Below, piece by piece: positions 15,775-17,216 of a stretch of DNA of 17,216 bases. A program made the translations under genes and the position numbers. The number at the start of each line of letters is the position of its first letter. The first letter of the stretch is position 1. This DNA is from an uncultured Chryseolinea sp. (GTDB lineage Bacteria > Bacteroidota > Bacteroidia > Cytophagales > Cyclobacteriaceae): contig CAMLER010000021.1 of NCBI GenBank assembly GCA_946478915.1, positions 1-17,216 on the forward strand, written 5' to 3'. The notes under the pieces were generated by a model that was not told the DNA's origin, did not search any database, and saw only the letters and a program-made list of their open reading frames with translations.

Positions 15775-17043
15775 CTAATAACCATATTTATCTTTCCACA
15801 GTGACCTAAGGTATTTCCTTAACTCCTCCTCCCGGGCATTGTTGCCCGGCTCATAAAATTTTGTTCCTTTAATCTTATCCGGCAAGAATTCCATGTTAAC
15901 AAAATTTCCTTCATAGCTATGTGCGTACTGGTAACCCTTCCCATAATCTAACTTCTTCATCAGTTTAGTAGGGGCATTTCTTATTGACAACGGTACGGGA
16001 AGGTCGCCGGTTTCGCGAATAGTTGACAGAGCTTCTTCAATGGCCATATAACTTGCGTTGCTTTTGGCCGATGCTGCCAAATACACCGCACATTGGGCTA
16101 AGATTATTCTTGCTTCGGGATAACCGATCACGTCCACAGCCTGGAATGTATTGGTTGCCATCACCAGTGCAGTAGGGTTGGCGTTGCCTATATCCTCGGA
16201 TGCCAGAATGACCATCCGGCGGGCGATAAACTTAACATCCTCACCACCTTCGACCATTCTTGCCAGATAATATACAGCTGCATTAGGATCGCTCCCGCGT
16301 ATTGATTTTATAAACGCAGAAATGATGTCATAATGTTGCTCCCCGCTCTTATCATAAATTGCGATGTGCTTCTGGGCAAGTTCCATAACAAGCTTATCCG
16401 TAATCTCGATATCGCCCTGCAATGCATCGCTGATCAATTCAACAAGGTTGAGAAGCTTTCGGCCATCGCCGCCGGAGATATTTAAAAGTGCCTGGTGTTC
16501 CAGGATAGTAATCTTACGCCTCTTAAGCTCTTCATCCATTTGAAGCGCCTGATTAATCATTTTGAGAAGCTGTTCTTCACCCAGGGCTTTCAGGATATAT
16601 ACCTGGCATCGCGAAAGGAGGGCAGCATTTACCTCAAAGGAAGGGTTCTCGGTAGTGGCGCCTATTAGCGTTATTATCCCTTTTTCAACTGCGCCCAGCA
16701 AAGCGTCCTGCTGGCCCTTATTGAAACGGTGAATTTCATCTATAAAAAGAATAGACCTCGGCGATGATTTTGCTTTATCGATAACCTCACGGATATCTTT
16801 AACGCCGGAGCTGATCGCGCTTAACGTGTAAAATGGTTTCCTAACCTCATTTGCTATGATATTCGCAATAGTGGTCTTTCCAACGCCAGGAGGGCCCCAC
16901 AATATCATCGAAGGTATGTTGCCGGCTTGGATGGCCATCCTAATAACTCCCCTCGGGCCCGTCAAGTGCTCCTGGCCCACTAATTCATCCATCTTCTTTG
17001 GACGCATACGCTCTGCCAACGGCACTTGTGCATTCAACACCAT
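15775..17043 (-). CDS. rarA: Replication-associated recombination protein A (RarA/MgsA AAA+ ATPase)
   Basis: 422 residues. The AAA+ module has Walker A GPPGVGKT at 50-57, Walker B FIDEIH with D102/E103, sensor 1 [11 protein letters not shown] and the arginine-finger segment LLSRCQVY. The C-terminal MgsA/RarA domain has [39 protein letters not shown] and the late [25 protein letters not shown]. RarA acts at stalled or gapped replication forks, interacting with SSB; it is related to clamp-loader subunits and eukaryotic Mgs1/WRNIP1. I chose ATG 17043 over TTG 17046 because the ATG overlaps the upstream gene's stop as TGATG, a typical coupling arrangement. It is followed after five bases by the VWA membrane protein. 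Confidence 0.97.
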   Translation of the reverse strand: MVLNAQVPLAERMRPKKMDELVGQEHLTGPRGVIRMAIQAGNIPSMILWGPPGVGKTTIANIIANEVRKPFYTLSAISSGVKDIREVIDKAKSSPRSILFIDEIHRFNKGQQDALLGAVEKGIITLIGATTENPSFEVNAALLSRCQVYILKALGEEQLLKMINQALQMDEELKRRKITILEHQALLNISGGDGRKLLNLVELISDALQGDIEITDKLVMELAQKHIAIYDKSGEQHYDIISAFIKSIRGSDPNAAVYYLARMVEGGEDVKFIARRMVILASEDIGNANPTALVMATNTFQAVDVIGYPEARIILAQCAVYLAASAKSNASYMAIEEALSTIRETGDLPVPLSIRNAPTKLMKKLDYGKGYQYAHSYEGNFVNMEFLPDKIKGTKFYEPGNNAREEELRKYLRSLWKDKYGY

Positions 17044-17216
17044 CAAATCAACATTAGTGTAATTAATAGATTAATTAACAGCCCAGCCAATATACAAATT
17101 CCAAAAACGACAGTAAATGAAACAAATTTCGCAATTGTCGTCCCCCAGGTATCGCCATATGCCCGTTTCATGGCCAAAATGAGGTAAAACAAAATTGCGA
17201 ATTGCAAAATAATGCC
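17043..17216 (-). CDS. C-terminal part of a membrane protein, DUF3667-like (5' end outside the window)
   Basis: Reading the minus strand from the window edge, the frame is open for 57 codons and ends in TGA at 17045-17043. The peptide holds a helix ending FYLILAMKRAYGDTWG, a short loop TTIAKF, and a long hydrophobic helix to the C-terminus (VVFGICILAGLLINLLI). The pattern of a helix, a K/R-R-x-Y-G loop, a K-F step and a last helix resembles the end of Bacteroidetes DUF3667 proteins, which usually begin with a zinc ribbon; that start is outside the window, so the family call is tentative. Its stop codon shares a base with the rarA start, so the genes are very likely one operon. Confidence 0.6.
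   Translation of the reverse strand, partial: GIILQFAILFYLILAMKRAYGDTWGTTIAKFVSFTVVFGICILAGLLINLLITLMLI

Noticed and set aside
17044..17046. TTG start for rarA at 17046
   Set aside because: ATG 17043 overlaps the upstream stop as TGATG and gives a normal N-terminus.

Overview
The window looks like a chromosomal stretch from a member of the Bacteroidetes, most likely of the Cytophagales type; this is an inference from protein style. The signs are a Rho factor with a long low-complexity N-terminal insert, a ScpA opening in the style of that phylum, an NtrC/kinase pair beside a FtsX-type permease, TAnnTTTG-like promoter boxes, weak Shine-Dalgarno signals, and intergenic hairpins of a kind I recall from Bacteroidetes. 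I see no insertion sequence, phage gene, CRISPR array, tRNA or rRNA.

Positions 1-3386 (+): the C-terminus of an ABC-transporter permease (cut by the window edge), then a sigma-54-dependent response regulator and its PAS/HisKA histidine kinase. The two regulators are probably co-transcribed. Positions 3447-4211 (-): the condensin subunit ScpA, convergent with the kinase and divergent from dxs. Positions 4348-7037 (+): dxs (first step of the MEP isoprenoid pathway) overlapping an alpha/beta hydrolase by four bases. Positions 7187-7936 (+): an unassigned three-helix membrane protein with a C-terminal zinc ribbon, closed by a strong terminator.

Positions 7993-8173 are non-coding and hold three tandem 14-15 bp units plus one exact inverted unit. 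Positions 8174-11069 (-) carry serS, then a 37-kDa nucleoid-associated protein, then a small membrane-anchored protein. serS is divergent from rho (11346-12914, +), which ends in a clear intrinsic terminator.

Positions 12971-13687 (717 bp) carry no convincing gene. They hold three diverged tandem copies of a unit of about 200-220 bp with conserved short hairpins, followed by a cluster of dyads. This is the least explained part of the window.

Positions 13688-17216 (-) are one tight operon read right to left. It contains the end of a membrane protein (probably DUF3667-like, cut by the window edge), rarA coupled to it through a TGATG stop/start overlap, and a VWA-domain membrane protein starting five bases after rarA.

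Most of the window is housekeeping. I found no complete novel system. The items most worth following up are the repeat array after rho, the structured block at 13565-13640, the disordered Rho insert, the zinc-ribbon membrane protein and the rarA/VWA linkage.
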